A stretch of 14,817 nt of DNA from Clostridia bacterium (GTDB lineage: Bacteria > Bacillota_A > Clostridia > Oscillospirales > CAG-272), in assembly GCA_017454075.1 (NCBI GenBank), contig JAFTDQ010000135.1, positions 1-14,817 of the forward strand, given 5' to 3'. The notes beneath the pieces were generated by a model. The model made no database searches and was not told the DNA's origin. It saw only the letters and a list, made by a program, of their open reading frames with translations. A program made the position numbers and the translations under genes. This document shows, in pieces, positions 1 through 7,084 of this stretch (position 1 is its first letter; each line of letters starts with the position of its first letter).

Positions 1-1598
1 ATCTTTTCCTCCACCTCATCCGGCTGCTGCGCAGCCACCTTCCCCTCAAGGGGAAGGCTTTGGGCGGGCTTTTCAGACGTCTCGGATTCACCCGGCTTCT
101 TCTGATCGAGCGATTTCATCGTCGGGAAAAGAAGCACGTCGCGTATCGACGGGCTGTCGGTAAGGAGCATCACGAGACGGTCGACGCCGAATCCGAGCCC
201 GCCCGTCGGGGGCAGACCGTATTCGAGCGCGTTGACGTAATCGTAGTCGACCTGCGCCGTTGTGTTCGGGTCTTCCTTCTTCTTTGCCGCGACCTGCTTC
301 TCAAAGCGCTCCTTCTGGTCCTCCGGATCGTTCAGCTCGGAGAAGGCGTTCCCGAACTCCGTCGCGTTGATGAAATACTCGAACCGTTCGGTAAACGCGG
401 GATCGGAGGGCTTTTTCTTCGCGAGCGGGGATATCTCTACGGGATAATCGTATATTATCGTCGGCTGAATGAGGTTTTCCTCGACGAACGCGTCGAAAAG
501 CTCGGCAAGAACGGTGCCCTTCGTTGCGTCTGACGGGACGGGGACCTTCTTTTCGTCAGCCGCTGCGCGGGCGTCGGCGTCCGTCTCCCAGGCGTAGTAA
601 TCGACGCCGGCGTATTTTTTCACTGCCTCCGCCATCGTGAGCTTTTCCCATCTGCCCATGTCGATCTGACGCCCCTGATAAGTTATGACCTTTGAGCCGC
701 AGATCTTTTCGGCGAGCATCGTGTTGAGCTCTATGACGAGGTCCATCATGCCCTTATAGTCGGTATACGCCTGATAAAGCTCTATCGACGTGAACTCGGG
801 ATTGTGCTTCGTATCCATTCCCTCGTTGCGGAATATCCTTCCGACCTCGTAGACCTTCTCAAATCCGCCGACAATAAGCCGTTTCAGGTACAGCTCCGTC
901 TCTATGCGGAGGAACATGTCCATGTCGAGGGTATTGTGATGGGTCTTGAACGGGCGCGCCGTCGCTCCTATCTCAAACGGGGTCAGGATGGGGGTATCGA
1001 CCTCGAGAAATCCCTTTCCGTCAAGATAAGCGCGTATTTCGCGGAGTATGAGCGACCTCTTCACGAAGGTGTCCCTGACCTCGGGATTCACGATAAGATC
1101 GACGTATCTCTGTCTGTATCTGAGATCGGTATTGGTGAGCCCGTGATATTTTTCCGGAAGGATCGCGAGGCTCTTTGAAAGAAGAGTGAGCTCCGACGCG
1201 TGTACGGAAATCTCGCCCGTTTTCGTTCTGAAAACCTCGCCCTTTATCCCGACGATGTCGCCGATGTCCATCTTCTTAAAATCGGCGTAGGACGCCTCTC
1301 CGACGCAGTCGCGGGCGACGTAGCACTGGATCGAGCCATCTCCGTCCTGAATGTTGCAGAACGACGCCTTTCCCATGATGCGCTTCGACATCATCCTTCC
1401 GGCTACGCTGACGGTTTTTCCTTCGAGCGCTTCAAAATTGCCCTTTATTTCCGAGCTTTCGTGCGTTCTGTCGTATTTCGTTATTTCAAAAGGGTCGCGG
1501 CCCTCGGCGCGGAGCGCGTCGAGCTTTTCTCGTCTGATCTTTATAAGCTGTCCCTCGTCCTGTTCGGGTAACGCCGCCTGTCTGTTTTCACTGTCCAT
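1..1598 (-). CDS. lysS: Lysyl-tRNA synthetase, class II (3' end outside window)
   Basis: Charges tRNA-Lys with lysine in the cytoplasm. An N-terminal OB-fold anticodon-binding region covers roughly residues 55-150. The class II catalytic core follows: motif 1 near 190-215 (FLEVDTPIL), motif 2 with FRNEG at 256-260, and motif 3 with GLGFGVDRL at 467-475. The family's usual C-terminus, LLFPTMK, falls at residues 489-495, but the frame stays open for at least 37 more codons to the window edge, through a Lys/Glu/Pro-rich tail and an inverted-repeat element. The stop codon is not visible. The ATG at 1598-1596 is preceded by GGAG at 1610-1607 with 8 nt spacing, and overlaps the end of the upstream DUF370 gene by 11 nt, suggesting translational coupling. 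Family assignment is secure; the true 3' end is unknown. Confidence 0.97.
   Translation of the reverse strand, partial: MDSENRQAALPEQDEGQLIKIRREKLDALRAEGRDPFEITKYDRTHESSEIKGNFEALEGKTVSVAGRMMSKRIMGKASFCNIQDGDGSIQCYVARDCVGEASYADFKKMDIGDIVGIKGEVFRTKTGEISVHASELTLLSKSLAILPEKYHGLTNTDLRYRQRYVDLIVNPEVRDTFVKRSLILREIRAYLDGKGFLEVDTPILTPFEIGATARPFKTHHNTLDMDMFLRIETELYLKRLIVGGFEKVYEVGRIFRNEGMDTKHNPEFTSIELYQAYTDYKGMMDLVIELNTMLAEKICGSKVITYQGRQIDMGRWEKLTMAEAVKKYAGVDYYAWETDADARAAADEKKVPVPSDATKGTVLAELFDAFVEENLIQPTIIYDYPVEISPLAKKKPSDPAFTERFEYFINATEFGNAFSELNDPEDQKERFEKQVAAKKKEDPNTTAQVDYDYVNALEYGLPPTGGLGFGVDRLVMLLTDSPSIRDVLLFPTMKSLDQKKPGESETSEKPAQSLPLEGKVAAQQPDEVEEK
9..61. repeat. Tandem-hairpin dispersed repeat element at the lysS 3' end
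   Basis: Two adjacent inverted repeats are visible. GGCTGC-TGC-GCAGCC spans 22-36 (6-bp arms). CCTTCCCC-TCAA-GGGGAAGG spans 38-57 (8-bp arms). The CCTTCCCCTCAAGGGGAAGG core next to a CCTCATCCG stretch resembles a short palindromic repeat that I recall recurring in gut Clostridia; that match is from memory, not a search. It lies in frame inside the lysS reading frame and encodes SLPLEGKVAAQQPDEVEE or similar. No T-tract follows on the minus strand, so it does not look like a simple terminator. The outer limits are approximate because the window ends here. Confidence 0.6.
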
Positions 1599-1860
1599 TT
1601 GTTTTTCTCCATTCCGCAAGCTCCGCCCTGCCTATAAGGGAAGAGGTCGAGATCTGCGAGTAATAATTCATTCCGTCCGCCGTGACGATAAAACTTTTCG
1701 GGAGTTCCTCGACGATGAGTTCTGTCTTTCCCTCCGCCTCGGCGCGGCGGAGATAGTTTTTCGTGACCTCGGAAACTGTCGCCGTATCCATGTCAAAAAT
1801 GCCGACTATCCGGCTGACAGGGACCGTCCTGCCGTTTCCGGCGTGAAGCCTGATTGCCAT
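1588..1860 (-). CDS. RemB-like DUF370 family protein
   Basis: A 90-residue protein resembling the DUF370 family (RemB/YaaB, extracellular matrix regulator). The pattern fits: an N-terminal strand with a basic/Gly turn, then VPVSRIVGIFDMDTATVS, a helix with a charged stretch near 38-45, PKSFIVTADG near 54-63, and YYSQISTSSLIGRA near 65-78. In Bacillus the related RemA is a DNA-binding regulator of biofilm genes; the role of RemB-type members is less clear, and no function is demonstrated here. The ATG at 1860 follows the greA stop by a single base, and its end overlaps lysS by 11 nt, so it is embedded in the greA-lysS transcript. No good SD is adjacent; an AAGG lies about 10 nt upstream inside greA. 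The C-terminus (about residues 80-90) extends slightly past the domain. Confidence 0.8.
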   Translation of the reverse strand: MAIRLHAGNGRTVPVSRIVGIFDMDTATVSEVTKNYLRRAEAEGKTELIVEELPKSFIVTADGMNYYSQISTSSLIGRAELAEWRKTNGQ

Positions 1861-1861
1861 G

Positions 1862-2344
1862 TCACGCGAGCCTTATCGAAATAATTTTCAGTCTGAGCGT
1901 CCCGGCGGGGGCTGAGACCGAGGCGACGTCTCCGACGGTCTTGCCGAGCAGGGCCTTCCCTATCGGAGAGCGGTCGGAGATCTTGTTTTCTATCGGATTC
2001 GCTTCGTTCGAGCCGACTATGAAGTACTCGATCTCCTCGTTAAAATCTTCGTCAAAGACCCTGACGGCCGTCCCGATCCCCACCGTTTCGGTCGAGATCT
2101 CGGACGTCGGAACGACGCGCACGTTTTTGAGAATGTCCTCAAGCTCCGCGATGCGCGCCTCGTTTTTCGCCTGCTCGTCCTTTGCCTCGTCGTATTCGCT
2201 GTTTTCTGAGATATCGCCGAATGAAAGCGCCGAGCGGATCGCCTCGACGATCTCGCGCCGCCTCACCGTGCGGCGCTCGTCAAGCTCATCGTGAAGTTTT
2301 TTCAGCCCGTCCCCGGTCACGATGATTTCTTTTTTCTCTGCCAT
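1862..2344 (-). CDS. greA: Transcription elongation factor GreA
   Basis: GreA binds RNA polymerase through the secondary channel and stimulates cleavage of backtracked transcripts. The N-terminal coiled coil (about residues 5-75) has the typical TGDGLKKLHDELDERRTVRR start and the GDISENSEYDEAK tip region, whose acidic residues act at the polymerase active site. The C-terminal FKBP-like domain includes the SPIGKALLGKTVGD segment. I chose the ATG at 2344 because it gives 160 residues, the normal GreA length, and begins right before the conserved domain. An upstream in-frame ATG at 2377 would add 11 unconserved residues. An AAAGG lies about 11 nt upstream of the chosen start. An 83-nt gap rich in palindromes separates it from the protease gene upstream. 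Confidence 0.96.
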   Translation of the reverse strand: MAEKKEIIVTGDGLKKLHDELDERRTVRRREIVEAIRSALSFGDISENSEYDEAKDEQAKNEARIAELEDILKNVRVVPTSEISTETVGIGTAVRVFDEDFNEEIEYFIVGSNEANPIENKISDRSPIGKALLGKTVGDVASVSAPAGTLRLKIISIRLA

Positions 2345-2357
2345 TTTCTTATTTTCC

Positions 2358-2416
2358 TTTTCCGCGGAAAACCGCATCGTCTCCGATATCGGAAAATCCG
2401 CCGTTGCGCCGGCGGA
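2358..2416. other. Cluster of three palindromes between ctp and greA
   Basis: This gap holds three inverted repeats. TTTTCCGCGGAAAA at 2358-2371 is a perfect 14-bp palindrome. CCGATATCGG at 2383-2392 is a perfect 10-bp palindrome. TCCGCCG-TTGCGC-CGGCGGA at 2397-2416 has 7-bp arms and is followed on the minus strand by TTTT. The last could be a weak terminator or attenuator after the protease gene. The first lies immediately upstream of the greA SD region and could be an operator or an RNA hairpin. Function is inferred only from symmetry and position. Confidence 0.45.
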
Positions 2417-2427
2417 ATCCGTTTTTG

Positions 2428-3645
2428 TCAGATTTTTTCTTTGAGCCAGCCGACGGCAGCGGCGAGCTGATCGTCGTTGTCGTCAGTGAGCCGGTAAATG
2501 CCGAGCGACTCCTGTTCCTCCGAAAGCTCGGCAGGAACGCCGGGGATCACTCCAACGCCGTCGTAGTTCGGGGAGTAAGGCGGATCGTATCTGCCGACCG
2601 AGATCTTGAACGCCGAGCCGTTCCCGAGCGTGTAATACGTCTGAAGGACTCCCTTTCCGTAGGTCACGGTCCCGACCGTCGCCGCCTTTATCTTGCCCTG
2701 CGACGCGTAGTCCGCCACCGCCGAGGCAAAGAGCTCGGCCGCCGAGGCCGTTCTGCCGTTCACAAGGACGGCGACCGGCGCGTCTATGAAACCGCTTTCG
2801 GAAGAATAGTGCTCCTCCCTGCCGTTTGCCATATAGATATGGACGATCGGCCCCTCGGGAAGTATCGTGTCAAGAACGTTCAGAATGCTGTTGAGCTCGC
2901 CGCCGCCGTTGTTCCGAAGATCGATCACAAATCCCCGGCAACCGGCTTCCTTAAGACTGTCGACGGCCGCCGTGAACTGTTCCGGCGTCGTGCCGTTGAA
3001 CTCCGTGAGCCGGATAAACCCGATCCCGGAGTCCGTCGAAAGCACGTGTGATTCGACGGTCCTTACGGCGACGGATTCTCTGACAAGCGTCTTCTCGTAC
3101 GTGGTATCGCCCCGGGCAAACGTGACGCTGACCTTCTCGCCGGCCTGTCCGCGCATCGCGTTCAAGGTGCCGTAATAGCCGAGCACCGAGACGTTCTCTC
3201 CGTTTACTGCGACGACGAAGTCTCCCGGAAGGACCCCCGCCTTGTCGGCAGGCCCGCCCTCCGTCACGTCGAGGATCTCGATCGTCAGGTTTTTACTGTC
3301 GAAAATTACGTTTATGCCGACGCCGACCTTGCTCCCCGACTGTTCCTTTATATAAGACGAATATTCCTCCGCCGTGAGGAAATCGGAGTATTTGTCCCCG
3401 ATCCCGGACACGTAACCCGCGAGAATGGAGTTTTTCAGATCGGCCTCGTTTATCTTTCCGACGTAGTTTTCACGCACCACGTCGTCGAGCTTCAGAAGAT
3501 CGCCGTAAAAGCCGTAGTCGGCGATCAGCTCGTTCGTCTCCTTCCTGTGCTTTTCCGTCAGTATGACGTAGGTCGCGTTGAAAGTCACGACGACCGCGGT
3601 CAGGACGATCAGCACGGCGAGGAGAACCGGTATCTTTTTTTTCAT
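2428..3645 (-). CDS. Membrane-anchored S41 family C-terminal processing protease
   Basis: A carboxyl-terminal processing serine protease (CtpA/CtpB type) acting outside the membrane. Residues 5-28 form one hydrophobic N-terminal segment, a signal anchor. A PDZ domain spans about 100-185 (GVGINVIFD through the GPADKAGVLPGD carboxylate-binding region). The S41 catalytic domain follows, with DLRNNGGGE at 242-250, the nucleophile Ser301 in GRTASAAE and the general-base Lys331 in TYGKG; assignment is by family motif. At 405 residues it lacks the C-terminal peptidoglycan-binding domain some family members carry. It sits 11 nt downstream of the M23 hydrolase gene. No clear SD precedes the ATG at 3645, so translation may depend on coupling. 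Its position after FtsEX-hydrolase genes is a recurrent Firmicute arrangement and suggests a role in processing envelope proteins; the substrate is unknown. Confidence 0.93.
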   Translation of the reverse strand: MKKKIPVLLAVLIVLTAVVVTFNATYVILTEKHRKETNELIADYGFYGDLLKLDDVVRENYVGKINEADLKNSILAGYVSGIGDKYSDFLTAEEYSSYIKEQSGSKVGVGINVIFDSKNLTIEILDVTEGGPADKAGVLPGDFVVAVNGENVSVLGYYGTLNAMRGQAGEKVSVTFARGDTTYEKTLVRESVAVRTVESHVLSTDSGIGFIRLTEFNGTTPEQFTAAVDSLKEAGCRGFVIDLRNNGGGELNSILNVLDTILPEGPIVHIYMANGREEHYSSESGFIDAPVAVLVNGRTASAAELFASAVADYASQGKIKAATVGTVTYGKGVLQTYYTLGNGSAFKISVGRYDPPYSPNYDGVGVIPGVPAELSEEQESLGIYRLTDDNDDQLAAAVGWLKEKI

Positions 3646-3656
3646 GTTTCGGAGAA

Positions 3657-4916
3657 TCAGAGACTGTATTTCAGCACGGTAAGAACGTCGACCTTTTTGC
3701 CGTCTATCACAATGAAGATATTGTTCTTGATGAGCGGCTCGGTGTGTTTTCCGTCGACACGTGTCTCAAAGTGAAGATGATATCCGGTAGCGCTTCCCGT
3801 AGCGCCGACCTTCCCGATGAGCTGTCCCTGCTTGACGTTGTCGCCGACCTTCGCTATGCGGCTCGACATGTGCGCGTATCGGGTCGTCTTTCCGCCGCCG
3901 TGGTCAATGACGACGTAGTTCCCGTAACTCTTGTCGTATGTCGAGATGATGACCTTGCCGGATTTTGCGGCGTAGATATCGGTCCCGAACGGCGCCGCAA
4001 TATCGATCCCGTAATGGAAATCGTTGACTCCCCAGATCTTACGCCACCCGTATTTGGACGTTATCGTGAGACGGTTGACGGGGAGCGGCCACATGTAAGA
4101 CTGGTTCTGCTCTTCCTTGATCTGCTGTTCGTATTTTTTGATAAGCTGCTGAAGCTCTTTTTCATACTTGGCGGCGTCAGCGGCGGCCTTTTTGGCGGCG
4201 TCCTCCGCGGCCTTCTTGTCTTTCTCGAGCTTTTTCAGGTATTTTTCCTGAAGGGCGAGCTTGTCTTCGAGATCGGAGAGGAGCCCCTCGTATTCCCCGA
4301 GCGTTTCGGTGTAATCCTGTTTCTGCTGTTCAAGATTGGCCTTCAGCGCCTTAAGCCCCGTGATCTCGGCGTCGAGATCCTCGGTAAGCGACTGCTGATA
4401 ATTCAGCATCGAGCCGAGATTGGCGGATCTCGTGAGAAATTCGATCAGATTGTCGGAGCTCACGAGAAGCTCGGCAAGCGTAAGCATCCCGTTTTCGTAC
4501 GACGTTCTGAGAAGACTCGAAAACGCCTCGTATTTGCGTTCGACCTCCGCCTGCTTGTCGATTATCTCGGTCTTGCGTTCGGCGATAAGCGTCTGATACT
4601 GCGTAATGAGCTCCTCGGTCTGATAGATCGCCTCGTTCATATAGGTGATCTCGAGATCGAGTTTTTCCTTCTCGGCCTGCGCTTCGCTTATCTGTCCGTC
4701 AAAGGCCGCGCTGTTCGTCTGATATTTCGATATGTTAGCCGTCGTTGTTTTGATCTTGTCGCGCATCGCCTTGATATCGGCTTCCGTGACCTTTTTGGCG
4801 GCCTCGACCTCACGTCCGCCTTCGACGCTCATAAATGAAACAAACGTCAGAAGTATGGCTATAACGAGGAAAAACGACTTTATCCTCGTCTTTGACGCGT
4901 AAGACTGTCTTTCCAT
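3657..4916 (-). CDS. Secreted coiled-coil M23 peptidoglycan peptidase, FtsEX partner
   Basis: A predicted peptidoglycan DD-metallopeptidase or hydrolase activator of the EnvC/LytM type. The hydrophobic stretch at residues 13-30 is a signal peptide, possibly cleaved near VEA-A (38-40). Residues 43-270 are a long Glu/Lys/Gln/Ala-rich coiled coil, including a KKAAEDAAKKAAADAAK section. The C-terminal M23 domain (about 278-398) keeps the zinc and active-site residues: His301 and Asp305 (HYGID), His349 (YAHMS), and His380/His382 (HLHFE). All expected catalytic residues are present, so it is probably active rather than an EnvC-like pseudoenzyme. An SD (AAAGG, 4927-4923) sits 6 nt before the ATG. 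It follows ftsX by 38 nt, and coiled-coil hydrolases in this position (CwlO, PcsB and EnvC systems) are controlled by the FtsX extracellular loops. Confidence 0.93.
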   Translation of the reverse strand: MERQSYASKTRIKSFFLVIAILLTFVSFMSVEGGREVEAAKKVTEADIKAMRDKIKTTTANISKYQTNSAAFDGQISEAQAEKEKLDLEITYMNEAIYQTEELITQYQTLIAERKTEIIDKQAEVERKYEAFSSLLRTSYENGMLTLAELLVSSDNLIEFLTRSANLGSMLNYQQSLTEDLDAEITGLKALKANLEQQKQDYTETLGEYEGLLSDLEDKLALQEKYLKKLEKDKKAAEDAAKKAAADAAKYEKELQQLIKKYEQQIKEEQNQSYMWPLPVNRLTITSKYGWRKIWGVNDFHYGIDIAAPFGTDIYAAKSGKVIISTYDKSYGNYVVIDHGGGKTTRYAHMSSRIAKVGDNVKQGQLIGKVGATGSATGYHLHFETRVDGKHTEPLIKNNIFIVIDGKKVDVLTVLKYSL

Positions 4917-4954
4917 TTTTTACCTTTCCCGGGCATTGCCCGAAACGTCCGGCT

Positions 4955-6403
4955 TTACGCCTTGAGATATCTCCAGATCGCGATGACGCTTCCGATAAAT
5001 CCGGTGACCGCGCCGACCGCGAGACACTCGATAAGGATCATTCCCCACACCGCCGAAAACGGAAGGACGGAGATGATGCTGATCTCCCTGATGATCAGGC
5101 GGGATACGTACCCGTAGGCGATCCACTGAACTCCGAAGGAGAGCAGTCCCGAAAACAGACCGATTATCGTGCCTTCCATCTCGAACGGCGCGGCTATAAA
5201 GGACTTCGTCGCGCCGATATAGCGCATAATCACGATCTCCTTGCTCCTGTATTCCACGGCGAGCTTGACCGTATTGACGATCACGACGACCGAAACGGCA
5301 AAGAGAACGACCGAGAACCAGAAGAGAACTGAGGACGCCCCGCTTCTCACCGAGTTTATGGACTCCGCGATCTGCGCGCGGCTCCGCGTGTTGTAAATGT
5401 CCGGTATCGCGAGCGCTTTTCTTTCAAGCTCCGCGACGTCGGCTTCCGACGTGTATGTAATTATGAAGGTGTCCGGATACGGGTTGCTGAGTTCGTTGAA
5501 CAGCTCCTTTATCCCCTCGTACCTTGAAAGATTCTCCATTTCGTTTTTGAGAGTTTCTTCCTTCGATACGAATTTTACGGCGTCGGGACCGTCGAGATAA
5601 GGCAGGGATCCGACCATCTGGCGGACCGCCGCGAGCCTCATCTCGGAATCCGTGACGACCTCGGCTCCGGTCTCGGTCCCCGGATCGTACACTACGTCGA
5701 ATTCCCCGAACGCGGGCGTCTCGCTCCATACGGCAAAGAACTCGACGACTCCCTTCCTCGCGTCCTGCGCAAGGAGGGTGACCTCGTCGCCGGGCTTGTA
5801 GAGCGCCGTCGGGTTTTCTTCGAGAAGCGCCTCGTAGACGGTGGTCCAGCCGAGGAAGGATATCGCGCTGTTCGACGACTGAAGCCCCGCCGGGAGGGTT
5901 ATTTTGTCGCCGTTTGAATAGACCGTGTCGTCCTGTCCGACGGGCTCGGCGAGCTTCATGCCGCTTGTGTTGAAGAACACGCGTATCCCGTCGTAGCTTA
6001 TATCGGAATCGCCTTCCCAGACGGCGTAGAACGTGATGCTCCCGAAGCGCGAATCCTCTTCGCTCACCGTGTATTTCTGCCCCGCCTGATACATCGGGGT
6101 ATCGGACGAGCGCACCGTCGTCCAGCCGAGGAACTTCCGGCCGCTTTCGGTTTCAGGGGCCGAGGCGAGCGTGAGGCGCTCTCCCGCGGCGTGACCCGTC
6201 GTGGTGTCGCAGAAGGCGACGAGCTGATTGAGATTGTCGAGCGATTCGAGGTTATAATCTATGTTGCGGGCGATAAGCATGAACGCCCCGAGGACGGTCA
6301 GGCAGGAGAAAAGCACGACTACCGACGCAAAGGTCATCATACCGTTGCGGAACATTCCCCGGAACGCCTGTCCGACAAAGAACGACGGCTTAGTTTTGCG
6401 CAT
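4955..6403 (-). CDS. ftsX: Cell division protein FtsX with InlB B-repeat-like insertion in the extracellular loop
   Basis: Membrane subunit of the FtsEX complex that activates peptidoglycan hydrolases. TM1 covers about 22-46; TM2-TM4 cover about 358-380, 408-432 and 452-476, with the conserved EYRSKEIVIMRYIGATKSFI cytoplasmic stretch between TM2 and TM3. FtsX is usually about 300 residues; this one is 482. The extra 185 or so residues (about 66-250) fall in the first extracellular loop, between the NLNQLVAF strand and the MVGSLPYLDGPDAVKFVSKEE segment where normal FtsX resumes. The insert holds two modules with the InlB B-repeat (Flg_new) signature: FLGWTT to FYAVW (91-129) and FLGWTT to FFAVW (183-226), plus a partial third strand (FDVVYDPGTETG, 235-246). 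GGAGG lies 8 nt before the ATG, and the gene overlaps ftsE by 14 nt. The FtsX call is firm; the role of the insert is unknown. Confidence 0.93.
   Translation of the reverse strand: MRKTKPSFFVGQAFRGMFRNGMMTFASVVVLFSCLTVLGAFMLIARNIDYNLESLDNLNQLVAFCDTTTGHAAGERLTLASAPETESGRKFLGWTTVRSSDTPMYQAGQKYTVSEEDSRFGSITFYAVWEGDSDISYDGIRVFFNTSGMKLAEPVGQDDTVYSNGDKITLPAGLQSSNSAISFLGWTTVYEALLEENPTALYKPGDEVTLLAQDARKGVVEFFAVWSETPAFGEFDVVYDPGTETGAEVVTDSEMRLAAVRQMVGSLPYLDGPDAVKFVSKEETLKNEMENLSRYEGIKELFNELSNPYPDTFIITYTSEADVAELERKALAIPDIYNTRSRAQIAESINSVRSGASSVLFWFSVVLFAVSVVVIVNTVKLAVEYRSKEIVIMRYIGATKSFIAAPFEMEGTIIGLFSGLLSFGVQWIAYGYVSRLIIREISIISVLPFSAVWGMILIECLAVGAVTGFIGSVIAIWRYLKA
5723..6139 (-). repeat. Two InlB B-repeat-like modules encoded inside ftsX
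   Basis: These bases encode FtsX residues about 89-227. Each module runs from a Phe-Leu-Gly-Trp-Thr-Thr strand, through a Tyr-x-x-Gly turn (MYQAG and LYKPG), to an aromatic-aromatic-Ala-Val-Trp strand, which is the spacing of InlB B-repeat domains. The two copies share an exact 13-base string, TCCAGCCGAGGAA on the plus strand, at 5845-5857 and 6121-6133, offset by 276 bases (92 codons). That indicates an old internal duplication now diverged elsewhere. Confidence 0.75.
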
Positions 6404-7076
6404 TGAACATCCCTCCGACCCTGTCGCTGACGACGACGCCGTCGTCGATCATCACGACGCGCTGCTTGAAATAGTCGACCAGCGTTTTTTCGTGAGTGAC
6501 GACTATGACCGTCTTGTTTTTGCTGTGAATCTTGATCAGGAGACTCATTATTTCAAGACTGAGCTTCGGATCTATGTTTCCGGTCGGCTCGTCCGCGATT
6601 ATCGTTTTCGGGTTGTTTGCGAGAGCGCGGGCGAGCGCGACCCTCTGCTGTTCTCCCCCCGACAGCTCGTCGGGAAAACACGAACCCTTGTCGGAAAGCC
6701 CGACTATCGAAAGCATGGATGGTACCCTTCTCTTTATCGCCTTCTCGCTCTCGCCGATGACGCGCATGGCGAAAGCGACGTTTTCGTATACCGTCATGTC
6801 GGAAAGGAGCTTGAAATCCTGAAACACGACGCCGATCTGGCGGCGGTAATACGGGACCCTGCGCTCCGGCATTTTCGTGAGGTTGAAATTGCCGACGGTG
6901 AGTGTCCCGCCCGTCACCCTTTCCTCCCTTGTCAGGAGTTTTGTAAGGGTCGACTTGCCGGCGCCGGACGCGCCGACTATGAAGACGAACTCGCCGTCGT
7001 TGATTTTGAGATTAACTCCCCTGAGCGCCTCTGTTCCGTTCGGATATACTTTTGTGACGTTGTTGAATTCAATCAT
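6390..7076 (-). CDS. ftsE: Cell division ATP-binding protein FtsE
   Basis: Cytoplasmic ABC ATPase that powers FtsX to switch on peptidoglycan hydrolases. All nucleotide-binding motifs are intact: Walker A GASGAGKST at about 35-43, Q-loop at Gln86 (VFQDFKLL, typical of FtsE), signature LSGGEQQRVALARAL from 138, Walker B IIADEP with catalytic Glu163, and the switch His195 (VVTHEK). At 228 residues it is the usual length. It starts 8 nt after the regulator gene ends and overlaps ftsX by 14 nt. No close SD is visible (an AAGGA lies 17 nt upstream), so it may rely on coupling with the preceding gene. The FtsX immediately downstream makes FtsE more likely than another LolD/MacB-type ATPase. Confidence 0.96.
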   Translation of the reverse strand: MIEFNNVTKVYPNGTEALRGVNLKINDGEFVFIVGASGAGKSTLTKLLTREERVTGGTLTVGNFNLTKMPERRVPYYRRQIGVVFQDFKLLSDMTVYENVAFAMRVIGESEKAIKRRVPSMLSIVGLSDKGSCFPDELSGGEQQRVALARALANNPKTIIADEPTGNIDPKLSLEIMSLLIKIHSKNKTVIVVTHEKTLVDYFKQRVVMIDDGVVVSDRVGGMFNAQN

Positions 7077-7084
7077 TTCTGTTT

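Noticed and set aside
3744..4838. Long plus-strand open frame (364 codons) opposite the M23 peptidase
   Set aside because: Its translation is Leu/Arg/Phe-rich low-complexity sequence mirroring the coiled-coil codons, it has no family motif, and the minus frame contains all M23 catalytic residues.
4930..4942. Hairpin CGGGC-ATT-GCCCG between ftsX and the M23 gene, as a terminator
   Set aside because: The stem is only 5 bp, no T-tract follows it (GGAAAGGT follows, which is the SD), and the genes form a conserved functional unit.
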